The notes beneath the pieces were generated by a model. The model did no database searches. It was not told the origin of the DNA and worked only from the letters and a program-made list of their open reading frames with translations. Shown piece by piece: positions 1 through 7,007 of a DNA stretch of 34,577 nt. The position numbers and the translations under genes were made by a program. This DNA comes from a virus, in IMG/VR virus record IMGVR_UViG_3300010370_000118, positions 1 to 34,577 of that record, one strand, 5' to 3'. The stretch's first letter is position 1. The number at the start of each line of letters is the position of its first letter.

Positions 1-13
1 GATCGAATATACC
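1..13. repeat. 13-bp terminal direct repeat, left copy
   Basis: The first 13 bases (GATCGAATATACC) are identical to the last 13 bases of the window. This means either that the sequence is a circular or circularly permuted genome cut here, or that it is a linear virion genome whose cohesive ends were filled in. It lies between the end of the 250-residue morphogenesis-like gene and the small terminase gene, where a lambda-type phage carries cos. Confidence 0.8.
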
Positions 14-41
14 CACACGCAGGGAACGCAGAGGGACCCAA

Positions 42-794
42 TCACCGGGGCTTGAACACCAACCGCTCAAAGATTGACGGAAACTTCTCCGCGAACTTTT
101 GCGAGAGAATCTGCTGCACAGGGAAGGCTGCCTGGTAGCGCGGTTGACGCGTGATGTAGAAGACGGTGTGGAAGCCCCGGGCGAGGCCGCCGTTGCGTGG
201 CCTTGGGCCCACGCGTGCGTAGATACCACGTGGCAAGCCGCCGGGTTCGCCCACGAAGTAGTCAGATTGCCTGCGTTTGCGTTGGCTGCGACGTGCGCCG
301 GATACGTTGCCGAGGTAGCCAGTTTCACGCAGACCCTTTAGGCGGCTCAGCACTTGGGTGTAGGTAGCGCCGCTGAGGTTGCCATAGGCATTGAGCCTGA
401 GGGGATGCACGTCAGCTGGCACGGTGTACTCATTGCTTCGCAGCACGCCTGTGGCTTGCAGCGAGCGCTCGTATCGCTTGAGGTCACGCGGCTGGCCGGC
501 GACCATGGGCTGCAGGTACTTGGCAGCTGGTGTGCCTTTGACTGCGGTGTCCTTAAAGCCGAAGCGTGCGGTGAGGTTACCGGGCTTTGCGGGCTGCACA
601 AAGACGGCGTTAGTGGTCCACTTGGTCGGGCGATCGACGTAGCGCGGTGTAACGGCTTTGAGGTGATCGCGGGAGTCATAGGCGGCCAGGGTCATCGCCC
701 TGGCGGTGTCCTTATCAAGGTTGCCGCGTACTGCAGAAGTAAACCGAGCCAGCTTGTCGAGCTGGCTGGTGTCAACGATGAAGTCGATCTTCAC
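42..794 (-). CDS. Putative phage morphogenesis protein, minor tail Z / gp10-like
   Basis: This 250-residue basic protein has an N-terminal helical segment, then a stretch resembling phage proteins with the pattern FVQPA..G.L.A...FKD and GTPAAKYL.P (about residues 65-95). A conserved-looking YFVGEPGG motif follows near residue 180, and the C-terminus is basic. From memory such proteins occur in siphovirus and prophage head-tail modules and are labelled minor tail Z-like or unknown. Its ATG overlaps the sliding-clamp stop as ATGA. It is the last gene before the terminase pair once the ends are joined, which is an odd place for a neck or tail protein. That it is a gene is fairly certain; the role is a weak inference. 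Confidence 0.6.
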   Translation of the reverse strand: MKIDFIVDTSQLDKLARFTSAVRGNLDKDTARAMTLAAYDSRDHLKAVTPRYVDRPTKWTTNAVFVQPAKPGNLTARFGFKDTAVKGTPAAKYLQPMVAGQPRDLKRYERSLQATGVLRSNEYTVPADVHPLRLNAYGNLSGATYTQVLSRLKGLRETGYLGNVSGARRSQRKRRQSDYFVGEPGGLPRGIYARVGPRPRNGGLARGFHTVFYITRQPRYQAAFPVQQILSQKFAEKFPSIFERLVFKPR

Positions 795-1843
795 GACCGG
801 ATCTGCACTGGCATCAGGAGGTAAGTCTGACCGGGCTCGCCTTGCAGGACGACAGGCGCTGTTGAGCTGTTGGATTGAATGGTGATCGTGTCGCCACCCA
901 TGCTGCGTAGGCCGTCGATCAGGTAGTGGGCATTGACGGCAAGGGTTGGCAGCTTGCCATCGGCTGCGATGGATTCGATGCCGCTGTTGGCTTCGACTTC
1001 GGCGCTGAGCTTGAGTGCAGAAGCGGATGCCTTCAGCTTGACGACGCTGTTGTGCTGGTCAGCGATCACTGCAACGCGCTCCAGGGCGTGGAGCAGGGTG
1101 ATACGGTCAGCGGTCAGCGTGGCCTTGAACGTGGCGGGGATAAGCGCCTGCGCGTTGGGGTATGCGCCGTCCAGGATGCGGGAGATGATGCGCGTGCCAT
1201 CGGCAAGGGTGATGGCGGCATGAGCGTTGTCGCAGGCGATAGCGGCCGGTTGGCGCACCATCTGCAGCGTGCGGGCTGGGATGACCACATCCAATGCGGC
1301 CGCATCACACGGCATGGTGCGCGTGGCAAGGCGATGGCCGTCGGTTGCCTCAAGGCGCAGTTGTGCGCCATCGGCCGCCAGGTGAACGCCGGTCAGGATC
1401 TGCTTAGCCGCATCAGCGCTGCAGGCCAGCAGCACGGCGCTGAGCGGATCGGAGATGTCCACCAGATCGCCCGCATCGGCCTTCACCACAGGCAGTGCGG
1501 GGAAGTCATCGGCCGAGGCTATGGAGAGGCTGTAGGAGCCGCCTGCAGCGGCCAGCGTGAGGCGTGTGCCATCTACTGCCAGGGAGACGGCATCTGAAAG
1601 ACGGCTTGTGATGTCCGACAGCAGGCGATATGGCACCACGGCGCTGCCGGCAGTGGTTACAGCGGCTGGGATGGTGGCGTGAATGCCTAGCTCAAGGTCA
1701 TAGGCGGTCAGGTGAAGCTCGCCATCATCAGTGGCGACCATGCAGACGCCCGCAAGGATCGGGTGCGTCTTGCCGGTGCCAACAGCGCGGGAGAGCGTGC
1801 GGAGGGCTGCGTTGAGGTCAGCGTGAGAGCAGGTGAGTTTCAT
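791..1843 (-). CDS. dnaN: DNA polymerase III beta subunit-like sliding clamp
   Basis: This 350-residue protein has the length and three-domain pattern of a bacterial beta clamp. It opens with MKLTCSHADLNAAL and R..V....THPIL, has LEATDGHRLA at the domain 1-2 boundary (about residues 163-172), and ends in a LLMPVQIRS tail typical of clamps whose C-terminus closes the binding pocket. The clamp encircles DNA and tethers the replicative polymerase. No polymerase is encoded here, so it presumably serves host Pol III. The start overlaps the preceding small gene as ATGA and has no clear Shine-Dalgarno, which suggests translational coupling. The N-terminus and the ending recall cyanobacterial DnaN, which hints at host origin. 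Confidence 0.93.
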   Translation of the reverse strand: MKLTCSHADLNAALRTLSRAVGTGKTHPILAGVCMVATDDGELHLTAYDLELGIHATIPAAVTTAGSAVVPYRLLSDITSRLSDAVSLAVDGTRLTLAAAGGSYSLSIASADDFPALPVVKADAGDLVDISDPLSAVLLACSADAAKQILTGVHLAADGAQLRLEATDGHRLATRTMPCDAAALDVVIPARTLQMVRQPAAIACDNAHAAITLADGTRIISRILDGAYPNAQALIPATFKATLTADRITLLHALERVAVIADQHNSVVKLKASASALKLSAEVEANSGIESIAADGKLPTLAVNAHYLIDGLRSMGGDTITIQSNSSTAPVVLQGEPGQTYLLMPVQIRS

Positions 1844-2040
1844 TGAGCAGCAGCTTCGGATAGTGCGTTGATGATGCGGTCGCAGTCGGACTGGAATGCG
1901 GCGACCACTTCCAGCGGGATGGGGCTGGCGTCGTCTTGTGCGTTGTCGCGGATGGCGCAGGCGTAGGCGTGCGCCAGGAGGAGGGCGTCATGCAGCCGTG
2001 TCAGGACGGGCTGCTGTTTGGTTGAGGCGGTTGATGACAT
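1840..2040 (-). CDS. Small hypothetical protein, 66 residues
   Basis: A short, mainly helical acidic protein starting MSSTASTKQQ. I do not recognise a family. The ATG at 2040 is preferred over an in-frame TTG six bases upstream. It overlaps the 3' end of the ribbon-helix-helix gene by 53 bases, and its TGA overlaps the clamp ATG as ATGA, so it sits in a tightly coupled trio. The long upstream overlap is the main reason for caution. Confidence 0.55.
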   Translation of the reverse strand: MSSTASTKQQPVLTRLHDALLLAHAYACAIRDNAQDDASPIPLEVVAAFQSDCDRIINALSEAAAQ

Positions 2041-2263
2041 AGGCAACGATCAGCTCGATGTGCCGATGTGGCAGGTCGCCGTGCATGAAGGCCGCGGCAT
2101 CGGACACGAGGCGATGGTACGCCGCCGTACTCAACCCTGCAACATCCCCACCAGTGGCCAGCGCCCGGGACCGGATCAGCGCAGCGCGTGTGGTGCCGAT
2201 GGCCGCGGCCTCCTGGTCCAAGCGGGCCACGTCGTCGGGCTTGAAGCGAACTTTGATCTCCAT
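1988..2263 (-). CDS. Ribbon-helix-helix DNA-binding protein, 91 residues
   Basis: The N-terminus (MEIKVRFKPDDVARLDQEA) followed by GTTRAALIRSRAL matches the beta-strand, helix, helix pattern of Arc/CopG/MobC-like ribbon-helix-helix proteins. The remaining 50 residues are helical. Such dimers bind short tandem or inverted repeats. The gene begins 18 bases from a region made of tandem 9-bp boxes (2282-2309), so autoregulation or origin binding through those boxes is an attractive inference. It is the first gene after the non-coding block and is followed by the small gene and the clamp. Confidence 0.75.
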   Translation of the reverse strand: MEIKVRFKPDDVARLDQEAAAIGTTRAALIRSRALATGGDVAGLSTAAYHRLVSDAAAFMHGDLPHRHIELIVAYVINRLNQTAARPDTAA

Positions 2264-2281
2264 GCGCGGCAGGGTAAGGCC

Positions 2282-2309
2282 TCTAACGGTTCTTACGGTG
2301 TCTAACGGT
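2282..2309 (-). repeat. Left iteron array, three copies of TCTWACGGT
   Basis: Three copies stand head to tail at 2282-2290 (TCTAACGGT), 2291-2299 (TCTTACGGT) and 2301-2309 (TCTAACGGT). They are the reverse complement of the right-hand array boxes, allowing A or T at the fourth base. Confidence 0.85.
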
Positions 2310-2386
2310 AGGCGTAAGACCGAGATCCCGCGCCACGACTGGGATCTGCCTCCTTACTTACACTTCTTACACTAAAAAGGGTATAG

Positions 2387-2437
<51 letters not shown>

Positions 2438-2451
2438 ATGGCTTGCTGGAA

Positions 2452-2478
2452 ACCGTAAGAACCGTAAGAACCGTAAGA
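2452..2478 (+). repeat. Right iteron array, three perfect copies of ACCGTAAGA
   Basis: Three identical 9-mers follow one another without gaps at 2452-2460, 2461-2469 and 2470-2478. They point opposite to the left array, so the two arrays form a large inverted arrangement around the GA tract. Confidence 0.9.
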
Positions 2479-2515
2479 AACCCAGTGATAGCAAGGGTTT
2501 TCAGCCTTACAGCAG

Positions 2516-2534
2516 CCGTTAGATCCCTAACGGT
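2516..2534. repeat. Inverted pair of the same box over the primase stop codon
   Basis: CCGTTAG at 2516-2522 and CTAACGG at 2527-2533 are perfect inverted copies of the iteron core separated by four bases. The pair spans the TAG stop of the primase-helicase gene (2527-2529). It could be a high-affinity dimer site or a small hairpin. Confidence 0.7.
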
Positions 2535-5004
2535 CCAGGGCAATGGCCACCGCGCGACTGCTGGTGAGGCCACGGAAGTGTGTAACGCCTGCCTTGCTGG
2601 CACCAGGCAAGCGAGCCAGCACAGTGGGCCAGCAATTCGCCCAGGCGGTGTCGGCGAGCATTGCCGCAAGCGCAGGAGCGGTGTTGGAGATCAGCATCTG
2701 GCCGTCGTCGGCGCGGATGCCGTGACGACCCAGGACGGCCTGCGCTTCGGTGGCGGTGACCTGTGCATCAGTGGCGCGATGCTGGGCGATGTCCACCAGC
2801 TCCTTAACGGTGCGAGTGACGACACGCTCGCCACCTTCAACGCGCAGCTGGCGATGGAGGATGTGGTCAAAGCACCTCTGCTCATCGGGCACCTCGACCG
2901 ACTGGCTGTAGCTGGTCCAGTCATTGCGCTCGATGAGATCCCACGCCTGCTCACGTGTCGGCACCTCGCGTGAGCTGAGCGACCATGCGCCGGCCAGCAG
3001 CGTGCCGTATTGATCGCCCAGTCGCTGGGAATCAAAGGCATCAGCCGCGGCCTTGATGAAGACGCGCACCGATTCACGGATGACGGGGATCAGCTCAATG
3101 GTGCGCGCCTGCAGGCGTTGGCCGATGGCATCGGTGATATGGCGATCCAGGTCGCGGTCCAGCGATTCCCAATGCGCGGTGCGCTGATCCTTCGGCAGCT
3201 CGCTGGGGTTGCGCAGGGTGAGTTGCGCAAAGCGGCTGCGGTCAGCGCCTTGCTTCAGTGCTGTGGCAATGGATGACATCATGAACATCGATCGGATGGT
3301 GTATCGCTGCGTCTCGCCTTCGGGGCTGCCCTTGAGCGTGTGTGCGCGTGACTCACTGCTGGCAACACGCGCCAGGCCTAGTACGGCCTGCATCCGCTGC
3401 TGGTCATTGCGCTCATTGCTCTCGGCTTCATCGAACACGACCGGCAGCGCATCGGCGCGCAGGGCCTGACGGATGCCGGGCTCAGTGGTGTTGCCCGCAA
3501 CGATCAGGCCCATGTCGCCCAGCAGTGGCGCGACGAAGCGGCCGAGCACCTCAGACTTGCCGGAGCCTGAGCCGGCCGTGAGCCAGATATGCGGTCTCCA
3601 GTCAAGGGCACCACAGATCGGCGCCAAGGTGGCCCAGCCTGTTAGCAACAGGCCTGATGCCGGCACCTCCCAGAGGAAGCGGTTGGCAAGCTCCAGGATC
3701 TCGAATGCCGCGTGATCCGACAGCGGCGACGCACTGCCCGGGCCATGGAGGCGGCTGAGGCGTTGGTAGACATAGCGACTGCCTGGCAGGCCATCACGCA
3801 CTGGCCGGCTGGTGCCGCTGACGATCAGCTGATCACCGAGGTGAAGCACCGGGCTGTCGTTATCCCACCAGGCGCCGCGACCACGGATGCGGTCAGGACT
3901 ATAGACGCCGACTGTGGCCTGCTTGGCATAGAGGCTGCTGGCGGCTGCGGTCCAGTTGACGCCAACGCGGCCGCCGGGATAGAGCGTCTCCCAGTACGGC
4001 AGCTCCGCCAGCGCGCAAAGGTTGGTGCTGGTGTGTGAGGCACGCGATAGGCGGATGACTTGGCCAGTGCTGGCGGGTTGGTAGAAGTAGCTGTCACCGT
4101 CAAAGCCAAGACAGGCGAATGGCTCATCCGCCGCGACTGGCGGCAATGGCGGCGGCGGCTCCACGACAGGCTCCACCACCTGCTCCACTGCCTGCTCAAT
4201 CGGCGGCGTGCGATTGGCCTTGAGGTATGCCGCGGCCTCCACTTCAGACCACTCGGCATCTGCCAGATCCCATCCTTCAGGTGCATCAGCTGGTGGATGC
4301 ACGATGCGCACCTGATCGGCGCCGGCGACCAGCAGCCGCGGCGCCAGCTTGGCCATGGCGTCTTTGCCGACGGCATCAGCATCAGGCCATAACGTGCAAC
4401 GCCGGCCTGCCAGCGGTGACCAGTCGGCCTTGTCGATGGCCTTGCAACCGGATGGCCAGGTGATCGCTACAGCAGATGGGAACAGGCGCTGCGCTGCGTC
4501 TGCGGTCTTCTCACCTTCAACGATGAGCACCGGTGCATCAGGCCGGCTGCGCAGTGCATCGAGGCGATACAGCGGACGCGGTGCTGGTGGCGCCTTCCAA
4601 CGCCATGCCTCGCCATCCCACCAAAGCGGGCGGATCTTCTTGCCCGGGAAGCGGCAGACCAGGAATCCACTGCCATAGGGCCAGACGTGCTCAGCGCCCT
4701 TGGTCGGTGGATCCGGCACCTGTCCGAGGTGCTGCTCAATGCGGCGGCAGGCATCGGCGTACGGCCAGCCGGTGATGCGCATGAGCAGGTCCATCCCGGT
4801 GCCACCACCGCCGGCACCATCACGGCCACCGCATTGGTTGCAGAACCACGATCCGGTGCCATCGCGGTCATCGAAGCGGTAGCGATCGGTGCCACCGCAG
4901 CAGGGGCAGGGCTGATGCTTGTCTGTGAGCTGGTCAGCAGTAAGGCCGCCAAGCTCCGCCAGCAGGTCAGGCCACCTGCCCCGGGTGAGGTCTGTGATGG
5001 TCAT
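2527..5004 (-). CDS. Bifunctional primase-helicase
   Basis: This 825-residue replication protein makes primers and unwinds DNA. Residues 31-58 form a P4-type primase zinc ribbon (CPCC...CNQC, cysteines about 33, 36, 55, 58). TOPRIM-like motifs follow: VLIVEGEKTADA at about 159-170 and WPDADAVGKD at about 206-215. After a P/V/E-rich linker (about 268-295) comes a DUF927-like ATPase/helicase with Walker A AGSGSGKS (about 477-484) and Walker B VVFDEAE (about 522-528). The layout is like phage P4 alpha or D5-type primase-helicases. Its ATG overlaps the upstream ribbon-helix-helix gene as ATGA, and its 3' end runs into the candidate origin. Confidence 0.9.
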   Translation of the reverse strand: MTITDLTRGRWPDLLAELGGLTADQLTDKHQPCPCCGGTDRYRFDDRDGTGSWFCNQCGGRDGAGGGGTGMDLLMRITGWPYADACRRIEQHLGQVPDPPTKGAEHVWPYGSGFLVCRFPGKKIRPLWWDGEAWRWKAPPAPRPLYRLDALRSRPDAPVLIVEGEKTADAAQRLFPSAVAITWPSGCKAIDKADWSPLAGRRCTLWPDADAVGKDAMAKLAPRLLVAGADQVRIVHPPADAPEGWDLADAEWSEVEAAAYLKANRTPPIEQAVEQVVEPVVEPPPPLPPVAADEPFACLGFDGDSYFYQPASTGQVIRLSRASHTSTNLCALAELPYWETLYPGGRVGVNWTAAASSLYAKQATVGVYSPDRIRGRGAWWDNDSPVLHLGDQLIVSGTSRPVRDGLPGSRYVYQRLSRLHGPGSASPLSDHAAFEILELANRFLWEVPASGLLLTGWATLAPICGALDWRPHIWLTAGSGSGKSEVLGRFVAPLLGDMGLIVAGNTTEPGIRQALRADALPVVFDEAESNERNDQQRMQAVLGLARVASSESRAHTLKGSPEGETQRYTIRSMFMMSSIATALKQGADRSRFAQLTLRNPSELPKDQRTAHWESLDRDLDRHITDAIGQRLQARTIELIPVIRESVRVFIKAAADAFDSQRLGDQYGTLLAGAWSLSSREVPTREQAWDLIERNDWTSYSQSVEVPDEQRCFDHILHRQLRVEGGERVVTRTVKELVDIAQHRATDAQVTATEAQAVLGRHGIRADDGQMLISNTAPALAAMLADTAWANCWPTVLARLPGASKAGVTHFRGLTSSRAVAIALDR

Positions 5005-5132
5005 CGCTTGAGTGCCTGCTCCAGCAGTAGGCGGATGGCAGTCGAGCGCGACATGCGATCACCACGCCAGGCATCAAGAAGCCGCAGCAGCTCTGGCGTA
5101 AGGCGGACGGGCGTTGGATGGGCCAGCTTCAT
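5001..5132 (-). CDS. Small ribbon-helix-helix protein, 43 residues
   Basis: MKLAHPTPVRLTPELLRLLD followed by MSRSTAIRLLLEQALKR matches a minimal ribbon-helix-helix repressor: a beta strand (PVRLTP), one helix, a turn, then the second helix. An 85-residue version starting at 5258 is open, but its extra 42 residues are low-complexity and cover two perfect dyads, so I chose the ATG at 5132. It is the first gene of the minus-strand block and probably controls the divergent promoters beside it by binding those dyads. The stop overlaps the primase-helicase ATG as ATGA. Confidence 0.72.
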   Translation of the reverse strand: MKLAHPTPVRLTPELLRLLDAWRGDRMSRSTAIRLLLEQALKR

Positions 5133-5143
5133 GCGTGCGGCGG

Positions 5144-5188
5144 AAGGCTTGCGCACCGTAGCCGCCGCTGCTACTGTCGGCAAGCCTT
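5144..5188. promoter_or_regulatory. 45-bp nested dyad, candidate operator or leader hairpin
   Basis: Outer arms AAGGCTTGC (5144-5152) and GCAAGCCTT (5180-5188) are perfect complements. Inner arms GTAGC (5158-5162) and GCTAC (5170-5174) share the same centre, with 5-base spacers on both sides and a 7-base loop. Such symmetry is unlikely by chance and fits a repressor site, a cruciform, or a hairpin in the leader of the ribbon-helix-helix gene that starts at 5132. Confidence 0.75.
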
Positions 5189-5242
5189 GGCCGTCTTTAG
5201 CCGGGCACCAGTCACGCCACTGGTTTAGACCCACAGACGGCC
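5189..5242. promoter_or_regulatory. 54-bp nested dyad abutting the first
   Basis: Outer arms GGCCGTCT (5189-5196) and AGACGGCC (5235-5242) are perfect complements. Inner arms CCAGT (5208-5212) and ACTGG (5219-5223) are centred on the same point with 11-base spacers on both sides. It starts one base after the first dyad ends, so the two fill most of the divergent gap. A weak plus-strand promoter (TTGCGC at 5149, 17 bases, TACTGT at 5172) would start transcripts near this hairpin; I would not rely on it. Confidence 0.72.
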
Positions 5243-5256
5243 CCGCACTTAACCAC

Positions 5257-5385
5257 ATGAAACAGTTCGAGCTTTTTAGTGAACAGGAGCGGCCTTGCGA
5301 GGTGGCATTGCCGCCTGGTGATGTTGTTTGGGGCTGCGATTACGGCAGCGGCTACTTCCACATCTGGAAAGCATGTTCAACTTGA
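5257..5385 (+). CDS. Small hypothetical protein, 42 residues
   Basis: ATG at 5257 opens a 42-residue frame beginning MKQFELFSEQERPCEVALPP and ending in a TGA just before the helicase start. It contains two cysteines and an aromatic stretch (WGCDYGSGYFHIW). Starts like MKQFELF are common in small phage proteins upstream of replication genes, but I do not recognise this one. It is the first gene of the plus-strand block, directly after the paired dyads. Confidence 0.65.
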   Translation: MKQFELFSEQERPCEVALPPGDVVWGCDYGSGYFHIWKACST

Positions 5386-5392
5386 CATAGCC

Positions 5393-6745
5393 ATGAACCT
5401 TCGCCCCTACCAACAACAACTCATCAGCGACATCCGCCTGCAGTACCAGCTGGGTCATCGCCGTGTTCTGGCGGTGCTGCCCACTGGCGGCGGCAAAACC
5501 GTTTGCTTCAGCTACATCGCCCAGGCTGCTGCCAAGAAAGGCAACCGCATCTGCATCCTCGTGCATCGGCAGGAGCTGCTGGACCAGGCCAGCCGCAGCC
5601 TGACGGTGATGGGTGTGGCGCATGGCCGCATCGCTGCCGGTCGCGGCATGGACCTGAGCCATGCAGTGCAGGTGGCGAGCGTCGCCACGCTGGCGCGGCG
5701 ATTGCATCTGCTGCCGCCGGAGTTCTTCCAGCTGCTGGTGGTGGATGAAGCGCACCACACCAATGCCGGCACATGGGCCAGCGTGGTGGCGCACTTCAAC
5801 ACCGCGCGCCTGCTAGGCGTGACGGCGACACCGATCAGAGGCGACGGCCGTGGCCTTGGTGAGTGGTACCAGTCGATGGTGCAGGGTCCATCAGCGGCAT
5901 GGCTGACAGAGCATGGATTCCTCGCGCCTGCCAAGGTGCTGGCCCCGCCGGGCTTCAACGCATCCGGGCTGCGCAAGCGGATGGGTGACTTCGATAGCCG
6001 CCAGGCGGAGGAGCGTGTCACCGAGATCCACGGCGACTGCTACAGCCACTACTGCAAGCACCTCAGTGGGCAGACTGCAATTGCGTTCTGCTGCAGCGTG
6101 GCCCACGCAGAGGCGGTAGCGGATCTGTTCAAGCGGCAGGGTATCGCCGCGGCCAGCATTGACGGCAGCATGGACGCCACCACCAGGCGCCAGCTATTGG
6201 AGGATCTTGGTGCCGGCCGGCTGAAGGTGCTGACCAGCTGCGCATTGATCGGTGAAGGCGTGGATGTCCCGAGCGTCGGTGGCTGCATCCTGCTGCGGCC
6301 AACGCAATCAGTCGGCCTGCACCTGCAGATGATCGGCCGGTGCCTGCGGCCACAGGATGGCAAGCGCGCGGTGATCCTGGATCACGTCGGCAACACGCTG
6401 CGGCTAGGCCACCACCTGGAGGATCGGGACTGGACGCTGGAGGGCATCAAGAAGCAGGATCGCGAGAAGGCACCGAGCGTCAAGGTGTGCCCGGTGTGCT
6501 TTGCGGCAATGGCCAGCACTGCGCAAGCGTGCGGCGACTGCGGCCACGAGTTCCGCGCGCAGGAGCGTGAGCTGATGGTGGTGCCGGGTGAGCTGCAGGA
6601 GGTGACGGCACGCGCACGCAAGCGTGAGCAGGGCGGCGCCAATAGCCTCGAGGCCCTCCGCCAGCTGGCGCAGCAGCGCGGCTACAAGCGCGGATGGGCG
6701 GAACGGGTGTATCAGGCAAGATTGGCGAAGCGGTATGGCATTTGA
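5393..6745 (+). CDS. SF2 DEAH-box helicase with C-terminal zinc ribbon
   Basis: This 450-residue ATP-dependent helicase resembles UvsW/RadD-type SF2 enzymes. It shows an N-terminal Q-like motif (LRPYQQQ), Walker A PTGGGKT (30-36), DEAH (118-121), TATP (144-147), motif V region GEGVDVP (288-294) and motif VI QMIGRCLRP (312-320). A four-cysteine ribbon follows (C366, C369, C380, C383), then a basic helical tail. The ATG at 5393 gives the classic start MNLRPYQQQL; the frame stays open 38 codons further upstream but those residues overlap the small gene. It probably acts in fork remodelling or recombination-dependent replication, in line with the recombinase genes downstream. Confidence 0.92.
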   Translation: MNLRPYQQQLISDIRLQYQLGHRRVLAVLPTGGGKTVCFSYIAQAAAKKGNRICILVHRQELLDQASRSLTVMGVAHGRIAAGRGMDLSHAVQVASVATLARRLHLLPPEFFQLLVVDEAHHTNAGTWASVVAHFNTARLLGVTATPIRGDGRGLGEWYQSMVQGPSAAWLTEHGFLAPAKVLAPPGFNASGLRKRMGDFDSRQAEERVTEIHGDCYSHYCKHLSGQTAIAFCCSVAHAEAVADLFKRQGIAAASIDGSMDATTRRQLLEDLGAGRLKVLTSCALIGEGVDVPSVGGCILLRPTQSVGLHLQMIGRCLRPQDGKRAVILDHVGNTLRLGHHLEDRDWTLEGIKKQDREKAPSVKVCPVCFAAMASTAQACGDCGHEFRAQERELMVVPGELQEVTARARKREQGGANSLEALRQLAQQRGYKRGWAERVYQARLAKRYGI

Positions 6746-6755
6746 CCGAGCAGGG

Positions 6756-6783
6756 TTGACCATGGCGGAGCATGGTGTATGAT
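6756..6783 (+). promoter_or_regulatory. Sigma-70-type promoter P1
   Basis: TTGACC (6756-6761) and TATGAT (6778-6783) are 16 bases apart, a good match to the bacterial vegetative consensus. It lies just after the helicase stop and directs the 60-residue protein, methyltransferase-like and nuclease genes. Confidence 0.75.
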
Positions 6784-6785
6784 TT

Positions 6786-6812
6786 GGGGACAGCGGACGA
6801 GATCCGCGCCCC
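6786..6812 (+). promoter_or_regulatory. Hairpin leader of P1
   Basis: GGGG (6786-6789) pairs with CCCC (6809-6812), and GCGGA (6793-6797) pairs with TCCGC (6803-6807) around a CGAGA loop. The hairpin would lie at the extreme 5' end of the transcript. The bases that follow, up to the ATG at 6825, closely match those after the P2 hairpin (CCCCAA, CC, GAGA, CCATGACC). Confidence 0.65.
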
Positions 6813-6824
6813 AACCTGAGAACC

Positions 6825-7007
6825 ATGACCCTCCAGCAAGTCCTCCAAGCCAAAGCCGCCGAGAAAGCCGCCAAAGATGCCTTTTTTGCAGCCACTGGCG
6901 CCGCCGGCAGCAAGATGACCGCCAAGCAGCGCAAGCTGCAGGCTGCCATGATCGCCGCCACTCAAGCCCGCCAAGCTGCGATGACCGCCTATGCCGCTGC
7001 GCTCTGA
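6825..7007 (+). CDS. Small alanine/lysine-rich helical protein, 60 residues
   Basis: An almost wholly helical protein rich in Ala, Lys and Gln (MTLQQVLQAKAAEKAAKDAF...), without a recognised family. It might bind nucleic acid or form a small coiled coil; nothing decides this. It is the first gene after promoter P1 and its stop is followed at once by the GTG of the methyltransferase-like gene. Confidence 0.7.
   Translation: MTLQQVLQAKAAEKAAKDAFFAATGAAGSKMTAKQRKLQAAMIAATQARQAAMTAYAAAL

Noticed and set aside
926-1597. 223-codon open frame on the plus strand
   Set aside because: It is the reverse-strand shadow of the sliding clamp gene.
2289-2357. Tiny minus-strand peptide after the TAAGGAGG near 2350-2357
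   Set aside because: The only frame starts with GTG 12 bases away, has about 17 residues and runs through the iterons. The spacing is poor and the peptide has no sign of selection.
2452-2478. CRISPR-like repeats
   Set aside because: The units are 9 bp and contiguous with no spacers; they are iterons.
2443-2973. Plus-strand frame starting with a TVRTVRTVR repeat
   Set aside because: The repeat is only a translation of the iterons, and the rest opposes the primase-helicase gene.
5133-5258. N-terminal extension of the small ribbon-helix-helix protein to 85 residues
   Set aside because: The extra residues are low-complexity and would have to be coded by two perfect dyads; the ATG at 5132 gives the compact fold.
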